Position numbers and translations under genes: made by a program. Shown piece after piece: positions 26,431-34,366 of a DNA stretch of 40,451 nucleotides; position 1 is the first letter of the stretch, and the number at the start of each line of letters is the position of its first letter. The DNA lies in NCBI GenBank assembly GCA_023665575.1, contig JAMPDQ010000017.1:1-40451 (forward strand), written 5' to 3'. The notes under the pieces were generated by a model that saw only the letters and a program-made list of their open reading frames with translations, was not told the origin of the DNA and made no database searches. The DNA comes from Candidatus Amulumruptor caecigallinarius. GTDB lineage: Bacteria > Bacteroidota > Bacteroidia > Bacteroidales > Muribaculaceae.

Positions 26431-26438
26431 CAAAATTA
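26431..26438 (-). promoter_or_regulatory. Candidate -7 element for efp
   Basis: On the minus strand TAATTTTG matches TAnnTTTG about 45 bases before the efp start. No TTTG lies 20 bases upstream, so this is a weaker match than those at rpmH and rplS. Confidence 0.4.
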
Positions 26439-26510
26439 CAAAAAAATTTCAATAGTGGAATAAAACAGAGCCTGCAGATATAAAAATTTATTGTGTCCGG
26501 ATTGTAAAAA

Positions 26511-26542
26511 TTTGTGGAAATAAACTTTTTTGATTACCTTTG
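26511..26542 (+). promoter_or_regulatory. Promoter of rpmH (TTTG-N20-TAnnTTTG)
   Basis: TTTG at 26511-26514, exactly 20 bases, then TACCTTTG at 26535-26542. This is a full match to the Bacteroidetes primary promoter consensus, about 55 bases before the rpmH start codon. Confidence 0.8.
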
Positions 26543-26599
26543 CACCCGAATGCCAAAAATCGGCATGCAACAGCGCTAACATAAAAAATTCTATAGAAT

Positions 26600-26755
26600 A
26601 TGAAAAGAACATATCAACCCTCAAGACGCAGAAGAATCAACACTCATGGCTTCCGCCTGAGAATGGCCACCAAAAACGGTCGCAAGGTTCTTGCACGCCG
26701 TCGCGCCAAAGGTCGTTTGCACCTCTCTGTTTCCGACCATATGCCCAGCAAATAA
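26600..26755 (+). CDS. rpmH: Ribosomal protein bL34
   Basis: A 51-residue basic protein of the large ribosomal subunit. The translation starts [19 protein letters not shown], followed by [20 protein letters not shown], the invariant L34 pattern, and ends [10 protein letters not shown]. It has its own consensus promoter and a perfect hairpin terminator 17 bases after the stop. It therefore forms a single-gene unit; the rnpA gene often found beside rpmH elsewhere is absent here. Confidence 0.97.
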   Translation: MKRTYQPSRRRRINTHGFRLRMATKNGRKVLARRRAKGRLHLSVSDHMPSK

Positions 26756-26771
26756 AAGGTGCAACAGGCCA

Positions 26772-26815
26772 AGTCAAAAAAGGCCGCATGATATATCATG
26801 CGGCCTTTTTTGACT
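26772..26815. terminator. Perfect palindromic terminator after rpmH, probably bidirectional
   Basis: A 44-base perfect inverted repeat: arms agtcaaaaaaggccgcatga and its complement, meeting at atat. The GC core ggccgcatga is followed by TTTTTT on the plus strand and, by symmetry, on the minus strand. It ends rpmH, and would also stop transcripts leaving the GH3 gene region if any came from the other side. Confidence 0.85.
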
Positions 26816-26838
26816 CATGACTCATTATATACAATTTT

Positions 26839-26856
26839 TATGAAACGAAGCCTTAA
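26839..26856. repeat. Solo repeat-end sequence
   Basis: The bases tatgaaacgaagccttaa resemble the right-hand end of the intergenic elements (tatgaaacagactctaa, and the variant with ccttaa). It lies between the rpmH terminator and the GH3 stop codon. Confidence 0.35.
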
Positions 26857-26871
26857 GATAAACAATTGAGA

Positions 26872-28116
26872 CTAATTTGAGGCATCAACGAGCAAAGCGG
26901 ATAGAGAGTCGGCAACTTCAGAGCCGATTTCAAGTTTGCCATCTCCCCTGCCGATGCTTTTTTTCTCTTTATTCTTTACATTTCCGGATTCGCGAGCATT
27001 CAGCCCGAAGAGATATTTATAAAAGAGAATTCTTTTCACATGAGAGTTAAGCTCCGTTTCCGATATTTCACCCGTTTTCACAGCTTCTACAACAGCATTG
27101 ATTTCTTCCGCAGTATTTAACGGAGCTATGATTATATCCGCACCGGCCTTCAAAGCGTCACAACTGCCGTAGCCCTCAGCGCCTTTCATATTGATAGCAT
27201 CGGTAAGAATCAATCCGCTGAATCCAAGGTCATTTCTCAGCAAATCGGTGATAATTGTTCTTGACACCGCAGCCGGACGCATTTCAGAATCAATTGCCGG
27301 CATGGCGAGATGCCCCACCATCACCCCCGACAGCTTTTGTTCTGCCCAACGGCGGAAAGGATAAAGGTCGACAGAATCCATTTCATTAAGGCTTCGGTCA
27401 ATCACACCTTTTTGCTTGTGAGAGTCGGACGTTACAGAGCCATGCCCGGGAAAATGCTTTGCAACAGAAATTATATTCCCGCTTTCCAATCCGCGCGCAT
27501 AGGCCACTGAGAGGTCGCCAACCCTGACGGGGTCGGCACCCAGCGTGCGAAATCCCATGAATCCACCCGGAGCATACACATCCACCACCGGGCCGAGAAT
27601 CATGTTTATGCCCACCAACCGACACTCGCGTGCCATTTCGCAACCATATTCAAACATCAGCCGGTCGCTGACATCGTCAGCTATTTCTCCGTTTTTGGGA
27701 AATCCGGGGGCATCCGCAAGCCTCATTGCAAGCCCCCATTCGGCATCAATAGCCACAAATGGCCTGACTTTGCCATGCGCATTCATCGTGTCCGCGATTT
27801 GCCTTGCTCCGGCAACATCTCCCTTCAGCAACAATATCCCCCCTACACATGAATCGGCATACTCAGCAATGCGCCGCAGTGTCATAAAGTCAGAAGAGGA
27901 ATAGACTGCCGGCATGAAAAGCTGCGCTGCTTTCCGGCTAACTGACATTGTTGCAAGCACAGAGTCTGCCCACACTTCCGCGTCGGCGGTCATATCGGAT
28001 ATTTCCGTCTTTACATCCTGTTTTTTCCCCGCGGAATTCTTTTGTACACAACCGCAGAGACAAATGCACACGGCAATTGTCGGCAAAGACAGCAATATGC
28101 CTGCTCTCCGCCACAT
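26872..28116 (-). CDS. Glycoside hydrolase family 3 lipoprotein (NagZ-like)
   Basis: A 414-residue GH3 enzyme, most like beta-N-acetylhexosaminidases of the NagZ group. The signal ends in CLCGC (Cys 22), so it is a lipoprotein in the periplasm or at the outer membrane, unlike cytosolic NagZ. The barrel carries AIDAEWGLAMRL, the NagZ-type KHFPGHG (219-225) followed by DSH, which supplies the His/Asp acid-base loop, and LTDAINMKG with the nucleophile Asp near 306. A role in trimming peptidoglycan or dietary glycans is inferred from family. It lies 6 bases after the 5'-nucleotidase stop and is co-transcribed with it. Confidence 0.88.
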   Translation of the reverse strand: MWRRAGILLSLPTIAVCICLCGCVQKNSAGKKQDVKTEISDMTADAEVWADSVLATMSVSRKAAQLFMPAVYSSSDFMTLRRIAEYADSCVGGILLLKGDVAGARQIADTMNAHGKVRPFVAIDAEWGLAMRLADAPGFPKNGEIADDVSDRLMFEYGCEMARECRLVGINMILGPVVDVYAPGGFMGFRTLGADPVRVGDLSVAYARGLESGNIISVAKHFPGHGSVTSDSHKQKGVIDRSLNEMDSVDLYPFRRWAEQKLSGVMVGHLAMPAIDSEMRPAAVSRTIITDLLRNDLGFSGLILTDAINMKGAEGYGSCDALKAGADIIIAPLNTAEEINAVVEAVKTGEISETELNSHVKRILFYKYLFGLNARESGNVKNKEKKSIGRGDGKLEIGSEVADSLSALLVDASN

Positions 28117-28122
28117 TTACAT

Positions 28123-29712
28123 TCAGTGTTTCCTCACCTTTACAAACCTGGGATTCGGATCGGAATTCACCGCCACCCCCAGCTTGTTGAGATTGATAAT
28201 ATACTGCAGAATGCGCACACTCACCTCTTCGTCATCGCGCCATATCTCGCTGTGATTTTTCATGGGCGTCATGTCGTCATTCCCTTCGGCAACATAATCT
28301 ATTGTTGAGACAACATAGTCGCGTTCAGGATCCATTTCTTGGCCATTGAGCACAACATGCGCAGCATTGCCCGTTGAATCGCTCACTACCTTCAATTCAG
28401 AGCTTATGGCCTCACCACCCTTTCGCGCCACAATTTTCATTGTCTCTATTATATCCTTCCCTTTCATGGATATCAAGCGCATTTTATTATTAAAGGGAAA
28501 TGTGCTTAGAATCTGACCTTCGGTAATCTCACCCTTGTTCATATTCTGCCGGATTCCACCCACATTCATGATTCCAAAATCCACATAAGGCACATCGCAT
28601 CCGGCCGCTCTCAGCGAATCAGCAATGTTGCGGCCAAATGATGCGGCAAAATCACCGGTCCAGTTGGCATATTCTCCTGTCTTGCGCTGGTTGGGCATAT
28701 CCACCTCGGAAAATCCTATCACGCGGGCATTCACCGAATCGACAGCATGCTTGTAAGGGGCAAGAAATTTCTTTATTTGCTGATCATATGCATCAGGCGA
28801 AAAGCGGCCGGTGACGGGGATGTATTCGTAATCAATATTTTTTTCTGAAAAATTGCTTAAATCGAGCTTTATATAGCCTACATTTCGTCCATATTTACCG
28901 GTTTGAGCCACCAGGACATCGCGTCCATCGGCATTTTTAATCCAATATGGCGTTTTGTCGGGAGTTTTTGGGTCAACAAATGTATGAGAATGGCCTCCAA
29001 TAATAATATCTATATCCTTGCTCGCGCGCGCGAGGTCGATATCATCCGACTTATTGTTTTCAGAGTCATATCCAATGTGAGTCACAGCCACCACGAGGTC
29101 GCAGCCCTGCTTCTTCAATTGGGCGGCGGTGGCATTGGCAGTGGATATAACATCTTTAAATACCATTCCTTTATAGTTTTCTTCAGTTATGAGACTCGTG
29201 GGGTCAACGTTCAGGCCCATGAATCCGATTTTCTTTCCACCCACTTTTTTTATGACGTATGGTTTGAAAATTCCCTTGGCCGGGGTGTTTGAGAAGTCAT
29301 AATTTGCAGAGAGCGGTGTTGCCTTCACCTGCTTCCAATATTTTGCCAAATCCTCGAGCCCATTGTCGAATTCATGATTTCCGAGAATCCGGATATCATA
29401 ATCCATCATATTAAAAATGGGATATTCCACGTCACCCTTGAAATATTTAAAATAGAGAGTGCCCTGCACCATGTCGCCGGCGTCAATAAGCATCACATTT
29501 TTCTCAGCCTTTCTCACTGAGTCGATTATTGCTTTGCGCGGGAGAATCCCTCCGACACCGTTTTTGTCAGGATCGATATTCGAGTGTGTATCGTTAGTGT
29601 GAAGCAACACAACCTGTTGTGAAAACAAAGATGTGGCAAACAATGTAATCAATGCGGCCAATATATTGCGTTTGCCAATGTGAATTGCGTGTTTCTGTTT
29701 ATTTATATCCAT
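28123..29712 (-). CDS. 5'-nucleotidase / 2',3'-cyclic phosphodiesterase (UshA-like), exported
   Basis: A bifunctional nucleotidase that releases phosphate from extracellular nucleotides. With the start at 29712 (MDINKQKHAIHIGKRNILAA) the product has about 529 residues and a signal peptide ending near LFSQQ. The frame is open to 29841, but that extension is translated spacer sequence. The metallophosphatase domain shows HTNDTHS, DAGDMVQG, GNHEFDNG, VTHIGYD and GGHSHTF. The C-terminal 5'-nucleotidase domain shows NVGGIRQNM (the family usually has NGGGIR) and IDYVAEGND. All metal ligands appear present. It precedes the GH3 gene in an operon. Confidence 0.9.
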   Translation of the reverse strand: MDINKQKHAIHIGKRNILAALITLFATSLFSQQVVLLHTNDTHSNIDPDKNGVGGILPRKAIIDSVRKAEKNVMLIDAGDMVQGTLYFKYFKGDVEYPIFNMMDYDIRILGNHEFDNGLEDLAKYWKQVKATPLSANYDFSNTPAKGIFKPYVIKKVGGKKIGFMGLNVDPTSLITEENYKGMVFKDVISTANATAAQLKKQGCDLVVAVTHIGYDSENNKSDDIDLARASKDIDIIIGGHSHTFVDPKTPDKTPYWIKNADGRDVLVAQTGKYGRNVGYIKLDLSNFSEKNIDYEYIPVTGRFSPDAYDQQIKKFLAPYKHAVDSVNARVIGFSEVDMPNQRKTGEYANWTGDFAASFGRNIADSLRAAGCDVPYVDFGIMNVGGIRQNMNKGEITEGQILSTFPFNNKMRLISMKGKDIIETMKIVARKGGEAISSELKVVSDSTGNAAHVVLNGQEMDPERDYVVSTIDYVAEGNDDMTPMKNHSEIWRDDEEVSVRILQYIINLNKLGVAVNSDPNPRFVKVRKH

Positions 29713-29724
29713 TTGAATTGAGTG

Positions 29725-29748
29725 GATGAGTTGATGAGTTGATGAGTT
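29725..29748. repeat. Three tandem copies of gatgagtt in the nucleotidase leader
   Basis: The octamer gatgagtt is repeated three times without gaps, 12 bases before the nucleotidase start codon. It lies between the candidate promoter and the gene, so copy number would change leader length. Confidence 0.6.
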
Positions 29749-29780
29749 AATGATGGGATAAACGCCCAGCCTGCTCTTGG

Positions 29781-29788
29781 CAAATATA
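29781..29788 (-). promoter_or_regulatory. Candidate -7 element for the nucleotidase operon
   Basis: On the minus strand TATATTTG matches TAnnTTTG, about 70 bases before the start codon and just after the gpmI terminator. The -33 region is poor (TTG at a spacing of 18), so confidence is modest. Confidence 0.4.
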
Positions 29789-29790
29789 GT

Positions 29791-29829
29791 AAAAAAAAGA
29801 GAAATGCAAGTTTGCATCTCCCTTTTTTT
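29791..29829 (-). terminator. Terminator after gpmI
   Basis: On the minus strand an 11-base stem (gggagatgcaa / ttgcatttctc, with two G-U pairs) is followed by eight T. It lies about 30 bases after the gpmI stop. T runs on both sides suggest it can work in either direction. Confidence 0.7.
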
Positions 29830-29853
29830 CGGTTTCATCATTATGTTACCCCG

Positions 29854-31365
29854 TCAGAACTCAATCAGATTCTTTCCGGTCATGTCTTTCGGCTGAGGAA
29901 GCCCCATGAGTTTCAGCAGCGAAGGTGCCACATCAGCGAGACGTCCGTTGGAAAGCTTTGCATCCTTGTGACTTCCTACGTAAATGAAGGGCACTGGATT
30001 GAGAGAGTGGGCTGTGTTGGGCGAGCCGTCTTCATTAAGAGCATGATCGGCATTGCCATGGTCGGCTATGATGATGGTTTCATATCCATGCTTTTTGGCA
30101 GCCTCCACCACTTTTTCCACACACACATCAAGTGTGGCTATAGCTTTCTGGATTGCACTGTAAACGCCGGTATGGCCCACCATATCACCATTGGCGAAAT
30201 TCACAACGATGAATTCATATTTCTCAGTATCGATTGCAGCCACGAGTTTTTCAGTCACCTCTGGCGCGCTCATTTCGGGCTGCAGGTCATAAGTGGCCAC
30301 TTTGGGCGAGGGCACAAGGATTCTGTCTTCTCCGGGGAAAGGCTCTTCGCGGCCTCCATTGAAGAAGAATGTGACATGTGCATATTTTTCAGTTTCGGCA
30401 ATATGCAGTTGCTTAAAGCCCTGACGCGACACATACTCGGCAAGCGTGTCGGGCACATCCGATTTGTTGAAAAGAATATGCACACCTTTGAAAGAGTCAT
30501 CATATGGAGTCATGCAATAATACTGCAGGTCGGGAATCGGGGTCATTCCATCTTCAGCATGCTGCGTAAGCACAACAGTCAGCTCCTTTGCACGGTCGTT
30601 ACGATAGTTGAAGAAGATTACCACGTGTCCCGCACCGATGCGCCCGTCAACAGTATCATTTACAATAGGCTTGATAAATTCGTCGGTAACACCTTCTGCA
30701 TATGATTCTTCCACCGCCTTAACCATATCATCGGAATGACGTCCTTCACCATACACAAGCAGATTGTAGGCCTCTTTTACACGTTCCCAGCGTTTGTCGC
30801 GGTCCATTGCATAATATCTGCCAATCACAGAAGCTATTTTCCCTGCACTCTTTTTGCAATGTTCCTCTACATCCTTAATGAAGCCGGCACCGCTCCTGGG
30901 GTCGGTGTCACGTCCATCCATAAAGCAGTGAAGATACACTTTGTCAAGACCATAATCTTTGGCAGTGTCACACAGTGCGTAGAGATGATTCAGCGATGAA
31001 TGCACACCGCCCGTTGAAGTGAGTCCCATAAAGTGGATTGGCACATTGTGGTCGCGGGCGTAAGAGAAAGCACTCTCTATTTCAGGATTCTTGCGAAACG
31101 AGCCGTCAGCAATAGCGCGGTTGATTTTCACAAGATCCTGATAAACCACACGCCCTGCGCCTATATTGAGATGACCTACTTCCGAATTACCCATTTGGCC
31201 ATCGGGAAGACCCACATCTTCACCGCTTGCCTTAAGTTCGGAATGAGGATATTCCTTTATGAGAGAATCCATATATGGAGTGGGAGTGTTGAAAATGGCA
31301 TCATCTTTCTTATGATCACCAATACCATATCCATCAAGGATAATAAGCAATGATTTATTTGACAT
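29854..31365 (-). CDS. gpmI: Phosphoglycerate mutase, 2,3-bisphosphoglycerate independent
   Basis: Interconverts 3- and 2-phosphoglycerate in glycolysis through a phosphoserine intermediate and two manganese ions. The 503-residue product has the N-terminal metal site ILDGYG, the catalytic serine loop MGNSEVGH (about 58-65), and the domain features [25 protein letters not shown] and IIADHGNAD. The length is typical. It has its own terminator. Its leader contains an odd palindrome derived from repeat-end sequence at 31464-31487. Confidence 0.96.
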   Translation of the reverse strand: MSNKSLLIILDGYGIGDHKKDDAIFNTPTPYMDSLIKEYPHSELKASGEDVGLPDGQMGNSEVGHLNIGAGRVVYQDLVKINRAIADGSFRKNPEIESAFSYARDHNVPIHFMGLTSTGGVHSSLNHLYALCDTAKDYGLDKVYLHCFMDGRDTDPRSGAGFIKDVEEHCKKSAGKIASVIGRYYAMDRDKRWERVKEAYNLLVYGEGRHSDDMVKAVEESYAEGVTDEFIKPIVNDTVDGRIGAGHVVIFFNYRNDRAKELTVVLTQHAEDGMTPIPDLQYYCMTPYDDSFKGVHILFNKSDVPDTLAEYVSRQGFKQLHIAETEKYAHVTFFFNGGREEPFPGEDRILVPSPKVATYDLQPEMSAPEVTEKLVAAIDTEKYEFIVVNFANGDMVGHTGVYSAIQKAIATLDVCVEKVVEAAKKHGYETIIIADHGNADHALNEDGSPNTAHSLNPVPFIYVGSHKDAKLSNGRLADVAPSLLKLMGLPQPKDMTGKNLIEF

Positions 31366-31463
31366 ATCTATATAAGATTTGGGTTATTTCACCTGTAGTC
31401 GGAGTCTGTTCCTCCCATGCACGAAGCTATGCAGACTTCAGCATTCGCCCACGGAATCCGGTT

Positions 31464-31487
31464 AGACCCGTCTCATAAAATGGGTCT
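31464..31487. repeat. Diverged repeat-end palindrome in the gpmI leader
   Basis: The arms agaccc and gggtct enclose gtctcataaaat. The left part (agacccgtctcataaaa) looks like a GC-shifted form of the element end agagtctgtttcataaaa. It lies about 100 bases before gpmI and would be transcribed if the promoter at 31531 is used. Confidence 0.35.
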
Positions 31488-31530
31488 CAGCTACTTATTA
31501 GTAATAACGAGCAATTGAATAGTTGGTTCT

Positions 31531-31539
31531 GCAAAATTA
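31531..31539 (-). promoter_or_regulatory. Candidate -7 element for gpmI
   Basis: On the minus strand TAATTTTGC matches the -7 consensus about 165 bases before the gpmI start. No clean TTTG occurs at the usual distance. Confidence 0.35.
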
Positions 31540-31584
31540 CAAAAATTCCGTCAATTACAGCCACGTCGCGTCTAAAAAGCAAGC

Positions 31585-31620
31585 AAAAAAATTGTGCAGC
31601 CTCTGCAGAAGCTGCACAAT
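31585..31620 (-). terminator. Terminator after rplS
   Basis: On the minus strand a perfect 10-base stem (attgtgcagc / gctgcacaat) with a 10-base loop is followed by TTTTTT, 20 bases after the rplS stop. Confidence 0.85.
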
Positions 31621-31640
31621 ATAAGTTGGGAAGGATATAT

Positions 31641-32003
31641 TTATTTCTCCTTACGAACTATGCGCTCTTTGATGCGTGCCTTCTTACCTGTGAGTTTGCG
31701 GAGATAATAGAGCTTCGCACGTCTCACTTTACCGAGTTTGTTCACTGTTATTGACTCGATGAAAGGTGATTCCATCGGGAAGATACGCTCTACACCGATA
31801 CCGTCAGAAATTTTGCGGACAGTGAAGCGTTTTTTGTCGCCTGCGCCGCTGATTTTGATAACAACGCCGCGATACTGCTGGATACGCTCCTTGTTACCCT
31901 CTTTGATACGATATGCCACCGTGACAGTGTCACCGGGGCCGAAGTTGTCGAATTCCTTCTTGGGAGTTGCAAATGCCTCCTCTGCGATTTTAATTAAGTC
32001 CAT
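31641..32003 (-). CDS. rplS: Ribosomal protein bL19
   Basis: A 120-residue protein at the 30S-50S interface. It shows the L19 landmarks [46 protein letters not shown] and [24 protein letters not shown]. It has a consensus promoter about 70 bases upstream and a strong terminator, so it forms a single-gene unit. In many bacteria it follows rimM and trmD; neither is adjacent here. Confidence 0.97.
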   Translation of the reverse strand: MDLIKIAEEAFATPKKEFDNFGPGDTVTVAYRIKEGNKERIQQYRGVVIKISGAGDKKRFTVRKISDGIGVERIFPMESPFIESITVNKLGKVRRAKLYYLRKLTGKKARIKERIVRKEK

Positions 32004-32072
32004 TGTAATATCTGTTTTATTATTCGCAATTTAATAAGCTGCTTGTCTTACCAGAGATTGCGAATCCGGGCG

Positions 32073-32104
32073 CAAAGTTAATCATAATATTTCATTTAAG
32101 CAAA
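32073..32104 (-). promoter_or_regulatory. Promoter of rplS (TTTG-N20-TAnnTTTG)
   Basis: On the minus strand TTTG (32101-32104), exactly 20 bases, then TAACTTTG (32073-32080). The spacing matches the promoters at 146-177 and 26511-26542. The start codon is about 70 bases downstream. Confidence 0.8.
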
Positions 32105-32123
32105 AAAATTGCTAAATTCGCGT

Positions 32124-32146
32124 ATGAGACGGGGTCTGTCCCCGTT
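32124..32146. repeat. Small GC hairpin with repeat-end similarity
   Basis: The arms acgggg and ccccgt enclose tctgt. The left part (atgagacggggtct) resembles the repeat-end palindrome at 31464-31487 read on the other strand. It lies just upstream of the rplS promoter and outside copy C. Confidence 0.3.
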
Positions 32147-32181
32147 GTCAGATATAAAAAGTGTTGTGAAAGAATTCTCGC

Positions 32182-32720
32182 TTAGAGTCTGCTTTATAAA
32201 AAGTTCAACATTAGGGGCGGCCTGCTTTTGAGATAATTTATTGAATTTCAGAGGGAGCAATCTCTCGGTTGCGACCGGTGAGATTGGATAAATCAGCCAA
32301 AAAGAGGCCCGACTAAAGTGATTTTTTCATTGACACATCAACATCAATAAGTATTAAATAAATTAACAATAGATTATAGGTCTGTTTTATTTTTAGATTC
32401 AAGTTTTGCAAGTTGCAAACAACCTGAACCCTTGAAGATTAGAGTTAGGTAGTTAGGTAGTTAGGAAGATTAGTAAGATAACCATTGTAAAATTACAATG
32501 TAATTGTTGCTAACAAAAACAACCACTAACCACTAACCTCCCTGCTCTTCGCAAGTTGCAAACTTGCGGAAGTTGAATAAATTACTATTGGTCTCGCATG
32601 CATGGCCAATTTTGGCTCTTTTAATCAGTCACATAGCCCGGTATGCTCTTGATTCTGCCGAGCCATACTCAGCTCATGCATGCGACCACTAATGTTAAAT
32701 TCTCATGAAACATACTCTTA
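32182..32720. repeat. Composite MITE-like element (copy C), overlapping the folP start
   Basis: The ends are imperfect inverted repeats: left ttagagtctgctttataaa (32182) and right catgaaacatactctta (ending 32720). Just inside both ends lies a caacattag / ctaatgtt pair. The left arm (32210-32370) matches copy A over most of its length. The right part has the subterminal pair tcgcatgcatg / catgcatgcga at about 32596 and 32676. The inner palindrome-ended module is inserted in the opposite orientation to that in copy A. The element fills the gap between the rplS promoter and folP and contains no gene. Confidence 0.7.
32397..32577 (-). repeat. Palindrome-ended module inside copy C, inverted
   Basis: Read on the minus strand it matches the modules at 13060 and 19564: core attacattgtaattttac, and ends ttccgcaagtttgcaactt and gcaacttgcaaaacttga. 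It carries extra short tandem repeats absent from the other copies: gttaggta about three times (32443-32466) and aaccact twice (32521-32534). Confidence 0.65.
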
Positions 32721-33586
32721 ATATAAGAGGCACTCTTCATTTTTTCAGCCGCCCGCTTGTAATGGGCATTATCAACATCACTCCCGACAGCTTCTACGCT
32801 GCCAGCCGTGTGGCGGCTGAAGATGCAGTGCGGAAAGCTGCGGAAATGCTGGAATCAGGTGCTGACATATTGGATATAGGTGCGTTTTCAAGTCGCCCGG
32901 GATGCGACTATGTCACTGCTGAAGAAGAGATTTCCAGGCTCTCTCCGACTCTTGCGGCAATCCGGGCATCTTTTCCCGAGGCCATACTGTCGGTGGACAC
33001 CTTCCGCGGATCTGTGGCTCGCGAGGCAATCTCCGGGCTTGGGGCTGACATTATCAACGACATAGGAGGAGGCACACTTGATTCAGACATGTGGACGGCA
33101 GTGTCGGAATTGCAAGTGCCCTACATTCTCATGCACATGCGCGGCAACACATCCGACATGATGAAACACACCGACTATAATGATATTGTGGCGGAAGTGT
33201 TGTCTGATTTATCGAAGAAAGTGGCTTGTTTGAGGGAATTGGGAGTGAATGACATAATTGTGGATCCCGGATTTGGATTTTCGAAAACCACACCTCAGAA
33301 TTATGAGATTCTGGCGTCGCTCAACATGTTTCATGCCACAGGCTGCCCGGTGCTGGCCGGAATTTCACGCAAAACAATGATCCGCGAAATTCTCGGCACA
33401 TCTGCCGATGAATCACTCAACGGCACAACCGTGCTCAACACTCTTGCACTCATGCGCGGTGCCGATATTTTGCGCGTGCATGATGTCAGAGATGCCGTAG
33501 AAGCTGTGAAACTCTACGAGGCGTTCAATCAGGCCGATTGCAATTGCGACAACATTATTCAAACCACTGACTATCCCCACATCTGA
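32705..33586 (+). CDS. folP: Dihydropteroate synthase
   Basis: Condenses p-aminobenzoate with dihydropterin pyrophosphate in folate synthesis; it is the sulfonamide target. The 293-residue TIM-barrel protein shows VMGIINITPDSFY (19-31), DILDIGAFSSRPG, SVDTFR, INDIGGG, ILMHMRG, VDPGFGFSKT and GISRKTMI, so the pterin and pABA sites look intact. The start codon and first five codons (MKHTL) lie in the terminal repeat of copy C. An in-frame TAA lies at 32696-32698, and the next Met is codon 20, inside the first strand, so this start is the only likely one. cdaA follows 4 bases after the stop. Confidence 0.95.
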   Translation: MKHTLNIRGTLHFFSRPLVMGIINITPDSFYAASRVAAEDAVRKAAEMLESGADILDIGAFSSRPGCDYVTAEEEISRLSPTLAAIRASFPEAILSVDTFRGSVAREAISGLGADIINDIGGGTLDSDMWTAVSELQVPYILMHMRGNTSDMMKHTDYNDIVAEVLSDLSKKVACLRELGVNDIIVDPGFGFSKTTPQNYEILASLNMFHATGCPVLAGISRKTMIREILGTSADESLNGTTVLNTLALMRGADILRVHDVRDAVEAVKLYEAFNQADCNCDNIIQTTDYPHI

Positions 33587-33590
33587 CAAC

Positions 33591-34355
33591 ATGATTCATT
33601 TCGGAATAAAAGACGTAGTTGACATACTGATAGTAGCCCTGCTTCTGTTTTATCTATACAGGCTCATGAAAAACAGCGGCACTCTGTCGCTTTTCTATGG
33701 TGTGCTGGCATTCATAGTGATTTGGGTTGCGGCCTATGAAGTTTTCGACTTGCGTCTCACCGGCACAATTGTAGATAAATTCATGAGCATAGGCTTGATT
33801 GTGCTTGTAATCCTTTTTCAAGACCAGATTAAACGGGTGCTGATTGATATAGGTGCCCGGGGAAATCTGAAACATTTCATCAGAATCTTCAGACATGAGA
33901 AAAATAATGACGACGCTCATTCAGAGGTAATGAACGTGGTATACGCCTGCATGTCAATGTCTAAATCAAAGACCGGGGCATTAATTGTGTTTCAGCGCAA
34001 AATGCCTCTTACCGACTTTGAGAAAACCGGCGACCGCATAGATGCCGACATTAATGTGCGCCTGATAGAGAATATTTTCTTCAAAAACTCACCACTGCAT
34101 GACGGTGCAATGATTATAGCCTCGCATCGGATTGCCGCTGTGGGCTGCATTCTTCCGGTGAGCCACGACATGAACATACCGAAAAATCTTGGCTTACGCC
34201 ACCGTGCAGCGCTTGGCATGAGTCAGGTCACTGATGCGATATGTGTGATTGTCAGTGAAGAAACGGGAGGGATCTCAGTGGCTCGCAACGGAAAACTTGA
34301 TGTAAAAGTGAGCACTCTTGATTTGGAGCATATTCTGAGCTCCGACTTGCGCTGA
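33591..34355 (+). CDS. cdaA: Diadenylate cyclase (CdaA type)
   Basis: Makes the second messenger c-di-AMP from two ATP. The 254-residue protein has three N-terminal membrane segments (about 8-26, 34-52, 60-78) and a cytosolic DAC domain. The catalytic DGA motif (Asp 171 in PLHDGAMII) and RHR motif (203-205 in GLRHRAALG) are intact. It follows folP by 4 bases; folP-cdaA pairing is seen in Bacteroidetes. The regulator genes that accompany it in Firmicutes are absent here. The short repeat element at 34367 starts 12 bases after its stop. Confidence 0.94.
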   Translation: MIHFGIKDVVDILIVALLLFYLYRLMKNSGTLSLFYGVLAFIVIWVAAYEVFDLRLTGTIVDKFMSIGLIVLVILFQDQIKRVLIDIGARGNLKHFIRIFRHEKNNDDAHSEVMNVVYACMSMSKSKTGALIVFQRKMPLTDFEKTGDRIDADINVRLIENIFFKNSPLHDGAMIIASHRIAAVGCILPVSHDMNIPKNLGLRHRAALGMSQVTDAICVIVSEETGGISVARNGKLDVKVSTLDLEHILSSDLR

Positions 34356-34366
34356 CCACAGCTTGT

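Noticed and set aside
29713-29841. N-terminal extension of the 5'-nucleotidase up to 29841
   Set aside because: The extension translates the gpmI terminator and a tandem octamer repeat, while the start at 29712 leads directly into a normal signal peptide.
29812-30705. 297-codon plus-strand frame opposite gpmI
   Set aside because: It mirrors the conserved gpmI coding strand; its composition is that of an antisense shadow.
31366-31640. tRNA gene in the gpmI-rplS gap
   Set aside because: The ggttagaccc near 31460 is not followed or preceded by a consistent cloverleaf; it is better explained as repeat-end sequence.
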